A stretch of 64,000 bases of DNA from Acanthopleura granulata (GCA_016165875.1 JABBOT010000016.1:5540327-5604326), one strand, 5' to 3'; counted from the stretch's first letter, positions 38,173 through 51,528 are shown. Program-made: numbers and translations. The notes: generated by a model not told the origin, from the sequence alone.

Positions 38173-40064
38173 TCATTGCGAACCTTCGCGATGGTACGAA
38201 GTGATATGGGACGATATAGTGTATACGAAGCGATAGGATGATGACACTATACGCAATCTATCTAGTTGAACGCGATATCTTACTTTAAAGCTCACAAGAA
38301 ATGCTGACGCTTTAGCATTTGCATTTTAACAGGGTAGAAATATGTACAACCCTGCAGGGAACATGACGAAAATCACTTCTGGATCCGTGCATGGCACTTC
38401 ATATAAACAGCTGAATTAGCCCGACCCCATATACTCAAGCCTTTACCGTCAGGCGCTATATTACACTGACCAATCGCTCGTACACTGATCAACCGATCGC
38501 AAACGAACAAGGCAGGCTACACAAGATGTATTTTTATTTCCACAAAATATTCGGAAAGTATAGCCTTCATTCAATGTGTGAATCTTTGATTGCAAGAACG
38601 AAACAAGATGTTGTCCGTCAGGCTGTATATAATCTGCATACAGATATAATGTGTGTGAATGAAAGATGTAGATTCAAAGCACGAGCTACAGGTAACCAAG
38701 CGACAATTGCAGCGGGCACGTGACTTACCGGCCTCGTGCGCATGACTATCCAACCGGAGAATATTACATATAGCAAGGACGTGAAGCCTTTGAACCAAGG
38801 CCGAGATATGCCATCGACAGATGAAAGACTGAAATGCCTGGTCTATTTGAACATTTAAATTGAGTTTTGTTGTCAATCTGAGCGAAAAATCGACACAACG
38901 CTGAAAAATTCGTTAGGAACTAAATTGAGCGGAAAGTTGCAGGGTCTCGTTTGATCACGAAGCGCTCAACATGTCGTATGAGTGACGCTCGCTGATTGGT
39001 CCCGATTCTATGAACTGCTTCCTTTGATTGGCTTGCAGTACTTATCATTTCTGAAATAGAAAGAGAGAGGAGGACAGGAAAAAAATGCAACGGTTATATC
39101 CCTCGAGGGGCAATAGGCAAGATCTTGAGCTAGATTAAAGAATTTTCTTGAACCCGGCGAGCTGTAATTCCTTTTATCCTCTATTATCCTCAGCATCCCC
39201 CACCCCAGGCCATTTTTTAAGTCGTGATTTTCCAATTCTCTCCGTTAAACAACTTTGTTGCATGCATCACGTGCAGTGCTTGTTTTTCATGATGGCTGCC
39301 ATGTGCACTAAGCGACGTAAAGAAAGAACGCGCGCGTGCAGCTGACGTTGTAACGTGTAATTGAGGACATGTGCGAATCCACGCGACAGCTCAGTCCGAC
39401 AGCTTAACGACGGATTCATATTTAGAAACCATAATTTTCCTTCCCGCTTTTACTAGATATCATTTGAGCAAATAAAGCCAGTATTTCTAATCCGTAATCA
39501 AACCAAACGCTTTGATTATCTAATGTGTACTATAGGCTATAATCAAAGCAGAATATATGACTACACATCAAAGGACCGCGTAACTCTCCACTTTAAATCT
39601 GTCGCGTACATATCAAACCTCCGGCCAAGTTCCTATCATACATATGTCATACACATGTCATGTGAAAGGTGATATGCACGAGAAACTGTAAGTCTAATGA
39701 CATCATTTATGATCGTCCCAATTTAAACAATACAGAAAAATGACCTTACGTATATGGAATATAAAAATGTCAAACTATACGCAATGTGGTTGAATAATAG
39801 ATAATAGTGTTGTGACGCTACATATACGTAACATTTGACCAGAGAGTGACCATGAACATGCACGGCAAGCAGTACAGACAATGCTGCCAAGAGGTCACAA
39901 ACAGTTTTGTTAAACAAATATGTGACAAGAGAGTACCTGCAAAATTCAATTTAAAAATGTTAACCAGTACATCACGGTTGCAAAAATTGATAATTGATGG
40001 AATTTTGCCCAAATATCATTATTCCGGTGAAAAAATGTGTATAGGGTTAGATGCAGTGATTTAA

Positions 40065-40066
<2 letters not shown>
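38173..40066. other. Intergenic, mostly unique
   Basis: No ORF with recognisable similarity. It contains the possible regulatory patch at 38900-39360. Confidence 0.5.
38900..39360. promoter_or_regulatory. Possible regulatory patch with CCAAT boxes, E-box and YY1-like site
   Basis: Two ATTGG boxes 30 bp apart (about 38994 and 39028), CATCACGTGCAG (39266) and ATGATGGCTGCCATG (39289), then CpG-rich GAACGCGCGCG. It could be a far upstream promoter for the ankyrin gene or an unlinked element. Motif evidence only. Confidence 0.2.

Positions 40067-40099
<33 letters not shown>
40067..40099. repeat. (AT)n microsatellite at a SINE edge
   Basis: AT run joined directly to a 5'-truncated SINE; a TG/TATA tract (40271-40322) follows the same SINE's tail. 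Confidence 0.95.
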
Positions 40100-40100
<1 letters not shown>

Positions 40101-40262
40101 CCGGCCGTATGTGGGAAGGCGTGCCAGCAACCTGCGGGTGGTCGTGGGTTTCCCCCGGGCTCTTCCTGGTTTCCTCCCACCATAATGCCTCTCGCTGTCG
40201 TATAAGTAAAATTTTCTTGAGTGCGGCGTAAAACACCAATCAAATAAATAAATAAATAAATA
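40100..40262 (+). mobile_element. SINE family A, 5'-truncated
   Basis: CCGGCCGTATGTGGGAAGG through the (AAAT)n tail, flanked on both sides by simple repeats. Confidence 0.92.
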
Positions 40263-40322
40263 TAACAGAGTATATATATATATATGTGTGTGTGTGCGTG
40301 TGTGTGTGTGTGTGGGTGTGTG

Positions 40323-42700
40323 TAACGTGAATAAAATCCTAACTATGCAAATGTTATCCAATAGGCCTACTTAAAACTTGGCCAAGAGGAAAACGTCAGG
40401 CAATAAAACTGAAATAGAGAGCGGGTAGAGATTTGTTTATACATAGTGCAACCACTGTATGACAAGTAGATGTTAGCTCATCAGTACCAAGAATAGAACG
40501 TGGCATGTTTTTTTCTTCGAATTTAGCAATTTCCATATGAGAAGTTCGTGGCACAGCTGTTTGGCTTTACATGTTTTGAAGGGAAGCATACACGTAGTCT
40601 GTGTTAAAATAGTTATTTATTCGCGTCTGTGTTTTTATTATAGGAAAGGATCGAGGATTGCGGACTCTATATTAAAGAACTGTACGCAAGGCTTTACCAA
40701 AGGTTCTCCTGTACTCGATTGTGACATGTTTTACATCACGTCCCTAACGACATTGCAGTATCCCCAATAGACTAATGGTATTGTTGTTTTTACTGAATGG
40801 ATATTGAAGCTGGAGGTCACGGGAACTGCCATGGGAAATGACCTTGACGGACTACTTGCGGACTACTTTCAATGGGTACTAAGTTATTAGATTTTTTCTC
40901 TTTGAAGAGGGCATAACAAGTTATGGGCTAAACATCCCGTAATATGGTCTAGGTGACAGAACTGACAGAATAATTGCTCCGAGCCCCTGTGGCTGAATTG
41001 TGACGCTCAACTTGTCCATGAAAGCCAGTCTTTAGCCACCCTGGAGTTTCTCCACGGGTGGGGAAAAGTTGCTCGTCACCGCGGCGGCGTGAAACTCCTT
41101 TCAAGCCGAGAAGGCCGTTTTTGTCGTTTGATCGTCCTTACAATTCAGTCGAGGCTTTTCTACGAGCGAGCTGAAGACCGGGCGAAAAATTCTTCTGCAA
41201 ATTATGTGGACTTAACATAGTGACGGGTTCATTATCTTCGTGTCAGACGACCGCGATACAACTGAGTGTGTGTGTGTCGTCTGCGCCATAAACGCGGTCG
41301 TCATGGTTCCACGCGCTCAAAGGAACATCTCGCGGAAATTCGCCTATCTGTCAACACTTAAGAATATCAGAGAGAACAGCAGTGACGGGCGAGCTGTTTA
41401 GTTGTGTGTCAAACTGTGTAGGGGCACAAGAGGATAGAAGGGTGTAGAGAGGGAGGGTGACAGCGAAGATGTGTAAGATTTCGCAGGCCGATAAGTGCCG
41501 AGAGATCTCAGAACAATGGAAGCCATCCATCGTGTGCCATTCTTTCGCAACTCTTTCTTTGCTCACACTCTTTCTCTCTCCCTTTCCCTCGCCATTTCCC
41601 TGGTGCATCCTCTTCAGCTATTTTTTAATCCATTTCAAATGAACGTTTGTTCGAGGGAAACACTTCTAACCGGTCGCACAGAAAAACCAGATTTTCATGA
41701 AATAATAGAACTGGATCTGAGATTGTGTTAATCCTACGTTCCATTTTCCGCTGTAGTGTTTAATCATATGGGCGTTGTTTCTGCTTCTTCTCAAAAAGCT
41801 GCTTTCCGTTATCAGGTCCAGCCTGGACCCTAATTGGGTTATCACAGCCCCCTTGCTCCAACAATCTCACAAAAATCACAAAAACACCCGTGTTTACCGG
41901 TCAGTCGAGAGCAAAATGTGCCATCTTGGCCATCATTGCAAATATAACAATCTCTGACTGAATGAAATTAAAATTCAATGTAAGGGTCATCGAGATAAAC
42001 AAAGTGTTTAATTAGTCTTCGCCCGTGGCAGTGGACTGCAAATTTTGATAACGCAATTTTACAATCTTGACAACATCAAAGGGACTGGTCGCTGCTGGAC
42101 GAGTGACCAGTGGATCGGTAAGAGGTCTCAAGTACTGCCGCAGTGTGTTTAAATACGGCGTTGTCCAGATGACAATATTTCACGAGCATTCAAGACTATT
42201 ATAGTTTTCAATAAGGAGATATTATTTTCTGTTGATATTTGACAAATATTCCCATGGTTTGAGGCGATAAGCCTTCCCTGTCGCCTTGTCACCGAGTTGT
42301 TACAGCCATTGTTTCATTTCTATTGTTCACACATTTTCTCTTGAACATCTGTTCTTTGTCCCTGATGATTCGCTCAATCGGTCCAAGAAAGTTTTCAACA
42401 ACTGAAGTGTTACTAACTATATACTGTGGAAGTTTGGTCTTAAAATAAAGTAGAAATACGACCAAGAAAGTTGACAACTTCACATATAAGCAAATTGCTT
42501 TATAGTTTGTAGGTTGGTCCCAGCCGTGTCGTAGTTGGCAGTTTTCGAATAAATTTATTTACCCTATTATCGTTTAGCTCGAAAAAGTAATTTCTGATTT
42601 TTTTTTGTGGTTTTTTGGAACAATTAAAAACAAACTAGAACTTCGTTATGCATGTGATGTGTACCACTGTACGCAAAGAATGCCAGCCACCAACATTTAC
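40323..42700. other. Intergenic, mostly unique, CpG-rich near 41.0-41.4 kb
   Basis: No coding signal. A stretch at about 41010-41350 is richer in CpG than its surroundings (CACCGCGGCGGCGTG, GAGCGAGCTGAAGACCGGGC). Confidence 0.45.
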
Positions 42701-42778
42701 TTGTTTATCTGATTGATGTGTTATGCTGTACTCAAGACTATTTCACTTACACAGGGCGGCGGTCAGCATCATGGGGGC
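42701..42778 (-). mobile_element. SINE family A, tail-proximal fragment
   Basis: TGATTGATGTGTTATGCTGT, ACTCAAGACTATTTCACTTA and CGGTCAGCATCATGG. Confidence 0.8.
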
Positions 42779-45179
42779 GGGGGGGGTAGCCCTTTATGTT
42801 TTAAAGCACATATTCAATCAAATAAATTCGATAATTCCCGGATTTGATATAATTTCATATCCTGTCTAGTAATATTATTCCAAGTACAAAGTCCAGGAAT
42901 TTAACTAACAATAGTTTCGCATTATACTTCGAATGCATACAATAATGAACACCTTCCCTGTACCGAGCCTATACAATTAGCCACAAGGGACCACCTCTAC
43001 AACACGGAGCTTGTATTCGCCTGGAGATTCAGTAGCCCATTTTCACAATGAAGACATTTGATGCTAATATAATTCGTAAAAATTAGCCGCTCCTTTCAAG
43101 AGCACAGGATTTCTTTTATAGCACGACGGTTATATATGGATCTTCCAATTAACGCCCTAGTCTCGGCGTCTCTCTGCCTCATTAACAAAACCCGACCCCT
43201 CCATCCCCCATCCCCCTACCCTCCACCCACCACCGTCATGCTCTTAGCATCTCTCCCTCCCACGGGACTATTAAGGCAACACTACTGTTATCAGAGAGCC
43301 TCGACATCGGATATATTATTTCTGGTTAGCGAAATAAATCCAGGATGAGGTTTCCCTGCTGAGTTCCGCGACTTAACTTAATAGTACAAATTAGAAGCAG
43401 CCTTGGGGCAAAAGATTTGGCTCCTCGCACAGCTTTAGACCTACAGTATGGGGTGTATGCATGGGGGTGGAGAGGTGTAAGGGTATAAGGGTTGGGGTAT
43501 TTCTATTGGGCTTACTGTTTATAGGGTGGATGGGATGCGTGAGGGACAGGTAGTGGGGAGAAAGAGTGGTGGGGAACGGTGCATAAAGGGCACCTCTCTG
43601 CGAATTAACTGACCTAGATTTCACGCCGACATGTAAATAAATAAATACGGAGATTTCCAGTTGGGAACGTTACGACATCTTTATATGGCGACGTCTCTTT
43701 TTCTGACGTGACGTTACCGTCTGTACAGCTCGGTGCGGCGAATCTCTGCACGGCTCGGTATATTTACAATCATTAATGTTATCCATTAGCAATAAGCGGC
43801 CGATATGAAGTTAGTTGGAAATCCAGTATGACATAAGTGCGATAATTTGTAGGCGACGCGTGGGAAAGTCAACTCTTTGCCAAAATCCGGTGGTTTACTC
43901 CATGCCTCCTTAAAAATAGTTGGTGTGATATAAATGAAAAATTCTTGAGGGTAGTGTTAATAACCAGTCATGATAAAAACACAAACTAATATGAGAAATT
44001 GTCAAGTATATGACGATTACATGTATTTTGCTATTAACTAAAGTATTTTTAAAGGACCTATTCTAAGCATTTCTATAGCTTAGTTTCATTCTGTACAGGC
44101 CGATGCCAACCTGAATATCCACTCTGCTCTGGTTTTTGCTGGTGCTACCGCTCTGATCGGTATATAGTTGAGAGTTCAAATCCAGCACATGTCAGCTCCA
44201 TCTGGTTGATCAGTTAACCTGAGGCGCTGGAATGAAACCTGACCCTCTTTGTATTACTCAGTGAAATGTTCTGATGTTCAAAGTAGAACAAACGGAAGTT
44301 TTATTTTTTAGAATTTAATTCATTTATGAAAGATTGCATTAATATAAGCCTGCATTCCCGTTATTCTGACGCCAGAGCGATGATTCTCATTCCAATCTGG
44401 ACAAAATTCTTGTGATATAAAGAAGTACGGCGACATGAGAAGTTTTGACAGCTTTTCTCTGCGTCACTCCATCCTAAAAATATACCATTTATACTTTCTG
44501 AAACAGCTTGAGTTAAACCTTCTTTTAAATTAAAATTGGTCTAGCAATTTTTGCCTTGGAACGTGGTTTATGGTAGGCAATTAGTTTACGAATATCTGTT
44601 ATATACTAGACCTGGATTCAGAAACGTCTTTTTTCCAGTAACGTGGTTAGGGCCCCCTGAGCATGGAGCTGGGTGTGTGTTGAGAGAAGGGAGAAATCTG
44701 TCCGCACTCATCTTAGCACACTTATGTAGCTTGTTAGCGAGTTATTCAGAACTTTGGCAGAAGCAAAATACTTTTATCGCAGTAATCGCCCGCTATACAC
44801 GTTAGATAAGCGGTACATCTTGTCGGGGGAGCTGGCGGGCGGGAAATGAGGAGAGGGGTGGGGTGGGGGAAGAGGTTCTTTCTCTGCATGTCCCGACTGG
44901 GTACGGGTGCCAGATGGTCGTAAGGCTCGCCGAAACGAGGGGGTGCTGACGCGCTAGGAAACCGAACACCAGCGAAAATGCAACCTGAGAAAGCAAACAG
45001 AGTGGCAAGGTTGCTAATTGTTCTCAAATGTGACATCTCTATAGTACGCCACCATAACCGCTGCGATAGAGAGATGGGGCGGACTTTTCGTCGACACGGA
45101 ACATTATTTCAGTGTTGAGGGCTATATAGTGGCAAATGTTAACAACTGTGCACTATTAAAACACACAAGCACAGAGAGA
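42779..45179. other. Intergenic, mostly unique
   Basis: No credible gene; one family D fragment (43866-43968) and a G-rich/C-rich tract near 43.2-43.6 kb. Confidence 0.45.
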
Positions 45180-45470
45180 GAGAAAAAAAACCTCCGCGCG
45201 TTCAGCCGTCGATCTCTCGCCTCCCCTCAAAACATTTTGCTCGCGAGCGCGTGCACCCTGCAACCTGCTCACACCGCTCCCGGGACGATAATGGACTCTC
45301 CCGTGTGATTGGCACCGCATGTGTCAGCACTTATTGCATTTACTGTCGTCTGGCCACGCCCCACTCATTACAACTCACTATCCCTGAATAATCGAAAAAA
45401 GGGGCCACTCGTTTAAGAGGATAAATAGGAGCCGTGCCCGCGGCCACGAGGCCTGGACAGCTAACCCCCT
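45180..45470 (+). promoter_or_regulatory. CpG-rich promoter-like patch
   Basis: A locally GC- and CpG-rich segment (CCTCCGCGCG, CTCGCGAGCGCG) with an inverted CCAAT box (GTGATTGGCA, 45303-45312), a CACGCCCCAC site (45354-45363) and GATAAATAGG (45419-45428) followed 20-30 bp later by a GC-rich stretch. The order fits a plus-strand core promoter. No convincing coding exon lies downstream in the window. Confidence 0.3.
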
Positions 45471-45896
45471 TTACCATATGTCCCGAGCATTGACTGCTGA
45501 ATTCGTGCATGGCACAGAAACTGTCCCACGCGGGCCTATACCAGAAAATAAATCGGCATATTTGCTGCTCGAGATGTTCTTTATATACATGTATACTCAC
45601 ACTAGATAAGTAAAATGTACCGCGTATATATACACTCTGTTGAAAGCGGCACTGTCGTCTGCTCAGAAACACCGTTCAAGGAATTCGTCAGTAGTTTTGT
45701 AACGCGTACACAGGGTCTGTAAATTAACAATGCAAACAAAGCAACGAACTGTTCAACCATTCTTATATAGTTTTTATGCCATGCACAGAAAAAAAACCAA
45801 TTTTTAAATTGTTACAGAAAACTGTTCGCTATTATTTCATTTTCTTCCAAGGAAGCATTTGACAGTTTACAAGGTATATACAGGTAGGCCTACTTC

Positions 45897-46052
45897 TTAA
45901 ACACTAACATGAGCAGTAAGAGTAAAACCCTAAGTGGGTTAAACTGACAAGAGGCCGGATTTCACTGGTAACGCGTCACCATTTGTCAACCATCACACTG
46001 TCGTCACTGCTCTGGTTTTACTCTCTGTGCTGTAGTCTTTTATATTATACGT
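45897..46052. repeat. Dispersed repeat family H, copy 1
   Basis: GACAAGAGGCCGGATTTCAC, CATCACACTGTCGTCACTGC and TTTTACTCTCTGTGCTG. Copies 2 and 3 follow at 54068 and 54742. Confidence 0.85.
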
Positions 46053-47053
46053 TATGACAATGGCTTGAGCTATTTAAAGGTTATTACATGTTAGGACAGA
46101 TCCCATTTTGAACTGTTCACAATTCTATTATTCCATGCTAAGGAATTCCGCCATTTGTTCCACCTTATTAGGCCATGACGAAGACACCATAATGATGGTT
46201 CAAAGTTATCATTAGCTGGATATTCCCTCTCCCACCCCAAATTAATCTTATGATCGACTATAACCATTAAATCAAATATGGGATATTCCAGTAGTTGTTG
46301 GTAGCTCTCGAAAATACCATTGTATAAATGCGACGGGATAAGGCATAGAGTTATAGTCTGTTCACAAACGCCCTGATCTACTGCGCGGATGTTCTTCATG
46401 ACTTGCGCCTAAACCTTCATGGCTGAGGTGTTATTCGAAATTTGCATTGACACTTGTCAGTGGGTTGCTATGGATATATTTGGCTGCCCAAATCATCACT
46501 AAAATTCAGTGTAATACAGCGTTTCCTTCATTATATGTCACATTGTTGAGTATTTATACCTTATTATAGGCTAATATATATATATAATACACTCCACTTT
46601 GTTGTAAATACATGTAGTATATACAGTGGTGTGTATAAACCAATTTGTAATCTCGTATGAGAACAAGGTTGGGTTTCAAACTCATTCTCTGTCGAATGAC
46701 AAAGTATACAGCGCTAGCCTGGATGTAACTAGTTATAATGAATAAACACAATAGTATCGTTTTTCAACACCTGCATGTTTCATGGCTGTAACTTGTTTAA
46801 TTTATATGACCTCCTAACAGGGAGTCGTACATAGGCTATTCAAGACTCAACAGTAAACTCTAATGTCAAAAGTTTTTATCACCATGAGTCCGCCAATATT
46901 ACCTAACTATTTTCTGTTAAAGACAAAACTGTCCGTTGCAGTGGTCTAGAACCTGCCACGGAAGATTTCGAAACTGAGTTTTTGCAGAATAATAGGAAAA
47001 TATAGAAGATGAATGTCATGACCAGCTTAATTAGTTACTGTCTGGCACAAGCT

Positions 47054-47219
47054 ATTCTCCGGTCGTCCGTGGGAAGGTCTGCCAGCAACCTGCGGATGGT
47101 CGATGGTCTCCCCTGGGCTCTGCCTGGTTTCCTCCCACCATAATGCTGGCCTCCGCCGTATCAGTGAAGTATTATTGAGTACGGCGTAAAACACCAATGG
47201 AATAAATAAGTAAATAAAT
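47054..47219 (+). mobile_element. SINE family A, 5'-truncated
   Basis: CGTCCGTGGGAAGGTCTGCC to a tail of AAATAAGTAAATAAA. Confidence 0.92.
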
Positions 47220-47907
47220 CCTCAAGCCTTCAGTTCAGCGACATGAACCCAAGGAAGTGTACGTTGTGTATTTCATGTATTGCGTATTGCATATGCAAAT
47301 TAGCCACTGAATTATGATGTCACAAACAAGGCCTTTATCAAAAATGCGTAAACTTGGAACGGTTCAATAGTGGCGGTTCATTCAGATGTGTCCAAAATAT
47401 CTCAGAATTAGGCCATCCCCTAGAGAGGATGTGTGCGGGGGGGGGGGGAGAGAGAGCGTGAAGGGCTTGCGGATGTATAGACGGGGAACACAAAGTCTAA
47501 CCCAAACCCCTGGGCAGATTTACAGATCATTACGAACGTTGGGGGCAGAAGATTTGTGTGCAGAGAATGAAAGAGTTGACGGGAGAAGCTTGTCAGGGCA
47601 GTCAGTCGTGGTGGGGGGGGGGGGGAGAGGAGGGGAATTAGTATGCCACACCTCAGCAATCGGCCGGCAGAGAAAAAAAAAAGACGGGAGGCAAAAGCAA
47701 ACTGTGGCTCCTGATTTGTAACTTGTGTGATCAGCTCTCAACATGAAAACATCCCTCCGACACCTTGATAATGAATGGTGTTTAATGAACGGCGTGTCAA
47801 TGTTGACAAGGGGCCAGAGCGGCTAAACCAGGCCACTTTAGTGCAAACTGACTAGCCCTGGCGATTAGACGTGGTTTTGGGGTGTGGGTTGGCGATGCAG
47901 AGGATCA

Positions 47908-48032
47908 GGCGCCCAGCAGACAACGGCCCGGTGTGGTCCCCAAAACACTAACTGACATCCACGCATTGTACGCCCGGCAGACCACTGCCCGATATGGTCC
48001 CAAAAACACTATCTGACATCCCACGCACTGTA
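47908..48032. repeat. Tandem duplication, about 60 bp
   Basis: CAAAACACTAACTGACATCC with CACGCA in the first copy and a close variant in the second. Confidence 0.85.
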
Positions 48033-48209
48033 TTATTAAAAAGTTGCGTAAGGCGAACTAAATCTGTGAAGTTGTACAAAAGCGATACAGAAGTGAAATT
48101 TGCCCAAAACCTTGTGATGCGTCAAAACGTCGCCACGATATGGCTGAAACATCGCCGATGTGGCGTTAAGCCAGAATACTTCCTTCAGAAGCAACAGACA
48201 TAATGGAAC

Positions 48210-49020
48210 GTGACACAATAGTATCACCGAGCGATAGAGTTTTAAACTCTGAAGTAGTATAAGAAAACTTTTATCCCTTTATTATAGAAATTAGTGCATG
48301 ACACAACTCCAAACCGAACCACAGAACTTCAACCCACACAGAAGCACGGTGGGATATAATTTCGAATTTGTCAATAGCATTACGTTAACAGAACTTCATT
48401 TCCTTCCTCAGCACCAAGCGACAGAACTTCAACACGAAAGTTAGGTTAGCAACGATCACATCCTAAACTGAGTGATGGAACTTCAAACCCTTGGGTATGG
48501 CACAGGCATATAGAACCTTAAGCCCCCGGAGAAACACAGCGCGATAGAAATTCAAATTCCAGAACAGACTAGAGCGATAGCATACAAGATGGAACCTCGG
48601 CGATTAATGAGCCTTAAAACTTAAGATCGTGAAGTTCCACAGAGCGATATAGAACTTGAGACTAGATATGAACATTAAAATAAAACTTGAACCCTACAGA
48701 GGCACAGGGTGACAGCACATCAAATCCTATAGTACAAAGAGATAGGGCTTCAAACTCTAGATTGTGACAGACTTTCAAACTTGCACAGACCGAGATAATT
48801 TCAAACCTAGACTATCTCATCAAGACAAAACTTCTAAAGCCATACGGCAAAACATAGCGACAGAGCATAAAACCAAAAAGCAGTACTAGATTAAAACCTT
48901 GAGGTAAATACTCTGTAGATCTAAACCTGGCAACAGTATTCTTCTATTCAATCCCTATCCAATCGAGGGATCGAGTGATATAGAACTTCAAAACCGTATT
49001 TTCCGAACAGTAGTGATAAT
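48210..49020. repeat. Highly degenerate repeat with AGAACTTCAAA motif
   Basis: Over a dozen occurrences of GCGATAGAACTTCAAAC-like motifs at irregular spacing of about 30-70 bp. It looks like an ancient array. It sits about 600 bp from a fresh 30-bp array that contains GAACCGAAAG, but sequence relatedness of the two is not clear. Confidence 0.55.
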
Positions 49021-49600
49021 AATATATGGGGAACTTCTTGTCGACTAAGTTGTTCGCTATGCTATATACACAACTCACTCAAATCTCTCATGCGGATAGA
49101 AGAGGGACAGAATACATATGTCGGGAGCAAACTGTTCCCTAAGCTGTTCACCTCGCCATTTACCGGACAAACCTCTTGACCTGCATGGCGACCCATGGCA
49201 GGATGCGATGTACACAGTATATGTATAGGCTGGGACGGTATACCCTTATTATAGTTAAAGACTAGTGGTCTAATTTTAATATATAGATATGTATTACTTA
49301 ATGGCAAATGAAAGACCATCAAGGATATCAGGAGAACAAAATTAAAATCCGATGACAATAGAATTAAGTTTTGTTAGGTCTTAGATCTTGAATTCTTTGC
49401 AGAGTTGGAAAAGCAGATATTAAATTCCTATATACTGCAGTATACAGCAATATAATAGAGCTGGATAGAAATCTCCACAGCATTAGAACGATAGAACCGA
49501 ATTTCCTATACAGCAATAACTGAATTCTTGGCCAAATGTGAGAAGCAAAATAAATAAGACAACAGTGGATCTTAAATAGTTGCAGCATTTGAACAACAGA

Positions 49601-49962
49601 ACCGAAAGTCCTATGTAATCAAGAGTTCAGTCCGAAAGTCCTATGTAATCAAGAGTTCAGTCCGAAAGTCCTATGTAATCAAGAGTTCAGTCCGAAAGTC
49701 CTATGTAATCAAGAGTTCAGTCCGAAAGTCCTATGTAATCAAGAGTTCAGTCCGAAAGTCCTATGTAATCAAGAGTTCAGTCCGAAAGTCCTATGTAATC
49801 AAGAGTTCAGTCCGAAAGTCCTATGTAATCAAGAGTCCAGTCCGAAAGTCCTATGTAATCAAGAGTTCAGTCCGAAAGTCCTATGTAATCAAGAGTTCAG
49901 TCCGAAAGTCCTATGTAATCAAGAGTTCAGTCCGAAAGTCCTATGTAATCAAGAGTCCAGTA
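49601..49962. repeat. 30-bp tandem array, twelve near-perfect units
   Basis: TCCGAAAGTCCTATGTAATC followed by AAGAGTTCAG, twelve times without gaps. The only changes seen are A for T at the first unit and CCAG for TCAG in two units. This is the most homogeneous array in the window. Confidence 0.98.
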
Positions 49963-50059
49963 GGACTTTATGGAACAACAGAGGTAATATGTGCGAGAAG
50001 GCGGCGGGGGGGGGGGGAATAAAAAGAATACAAGAAACATTAATCATCAGCAGAATCAG

Positions 50060-50300
50060 TGAAGAAAACCGCTGTACCCACGGTAAACCACCGACCTTTG
50101 GTAACATACTGACGAACTTTCACACATATTACTGGTGAAAGACACGTGCTCTTCAGCGAACGTTAAACTGTGCAAACAGCTCATTGTCATCGAAGCCCCC
50201 CTGAGGCGGCGAGAGCGGGAAAGTTACCGATTCCCTGTCCAAGACCGGCTTTGAACCCGCACTTCCAGCGTTCCAGCGATTGAAAGGCAGCACTAGACTA
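50060..50300 (+). mobile_element. Dispersed repeat family B copy
   Basis: GGTAAACCACCGACCTTTGG, GAAAGTTACCGATTCCCTGT, GGCTTTGAACCCGCACTTCC; the most complete copy here. Confidence 0.68.
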
Positions 50301-50435
50301 CACCACGTTAGCAATATTAATGCCGTCCACGCTGATCAAGAGCAGCATCACTGAAACCCGAAATCCTCATGCACAGTATATAGGCCAACAAAACTAAAAC
50401 CTCTTTAATGGTGACACAACAGGTATGTGTATTAA

Positions 50436-50577
50436 ATTATTTCTTTATTTGATTGGTGTTTTAAGCCGTACTCCATAACATTTCACCTATACGACGGCCA
50501 GCATTATGATGGGAGGAAACCGGGCAGAGCCCGGAGGACACCGACGATCATCCGCAGGTTTCTGGTAGCCCTTTACC
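50436..50577 (-). mobile_element. SINE family A, head-truncated
   Basis: TTTGATTGGTGTTTTAAGCC through CCATCCGCAGG-like body. Confidence 0.9.
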
Positions 50578-50631
50578 ATATTAAGAGCAAGACTCAGACA
50601 GACATATATATATATATATTATATGTAATGA

Positions 50632-50752
50632 TCCAGAAGCCTCCCACCAATGCGGTCGCTATGAGTTCAAGTCCAGTTCACGCTGGCTTCCTCTCCCGCC
50701 AGCACCATGCGAATTATCATGGGTTTCCCCAGGACTCTGCCCGGTTTCCTCC
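50632..50752 (+). mobile_element. SINE family A, middle part
   Basis: GCCTCCCACCAATGCGGTCG to TGCCCGGTTTCCTCC. It lies 55 bp from the preceding copy in opposite orientation. Confidence 0.88.
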
Positions 50753-51081
50753 GGATATGAATGTATATATGTATATATACACATTCTAGGGACTCCTCGT
50801 CGTCATACGCCTGAAAATGGTTTACTGCAATGTAAAACCCAAGCATACGTACATACATGTGATTGACAAACATCACGCAGAACAAGGTACATAGGAACAT
50901 CACGTTCCACGTACTTACGTCACTCTGACATCGCAGGGCTCATGCCTTTCAATTTGCCGCTGTTTGTAATGCCTCTTTCAGTGGCCTACAACGATGAAAT
51001 TATGATGATATGTGCCTAATGTTCATTTAATGTAGATAACGTGTGTGAAACAGTCTTGTACTTTAAGTGTATTCTGAATAA

Positions 51082-51528
51082 TTGGGTACAAAAAAAAGTG
51101 TTATCGGTCTTTCTTCTTCCTTCTCGCTCCACATTGGGACCCGTGCTGGCATTACTAATTTGCCAATCTGGGTTTTACGTCTGCACGCCAAAGCTGGTAG
51201 TATAATTATATTCATGGTATATAAAATAGATCTGGAAGTGTATAATATGCAGTTAGTATATTCACGGCCTCATCTGTCAGTTGTCCGTGAGCATAGGAAC
51301 ATCGATCGAGCTCCAAACCTGGATGTATCTTATTTCGATCATTTACTCGACCATTCCGGTCTTTCTATCCTCAGCTTTTGCAGCGGACAGAATTCTGAAT
51401 ATTTTGAGACTTGGCAGCCGTCCTTGCTGGATGTAACGAGCCGTGAAAACCCCATTACGGCTCCATTGTTTGACGATGGGTCGTTGTTTTTACCATGTGT
51501 TTCGTCCGCTGGTTTATCGTCCCTCTAA
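51082..51528 (+). other. Unassigned 148-codon open frame
   Basis: The longest plus-strand frame in the desert that is not explained by a repeat or a shadow. It has no recognisable motif, a mixed composition, and no clear neighbouring exons. It may be chance or a decayed gene. I do not call it a gene. Confidence 0.12.

Larger units (their letters stand above)
46053..48209. other. Intergenic, no gene recognised
   Basis: Contains a SINE (47054-47219), G-runs at 47429 and 47612 and a tandem duplication near 47.9 kb. Confidence 0.45.

Noticed and set aside
44551..44805. Plus-strand ORF of 84 codons near 44.6 kb and similar small ORFs in the desert
   Set aside because: Lengths are within chance for AT-rich DNA and no domain, signal or exon context was seen.
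47386..47721. ORFs around 47.4-47.7 kb on both strands
   Set aside because: Driven by G-runs and purine-rich sequence; no recognisable protein.
49601..49962. CRISPR-like array of 30-bp repeats
   Set aside because: Units are contiguous with no spacers, and the genome is animal; it is a tandem minisatellite.
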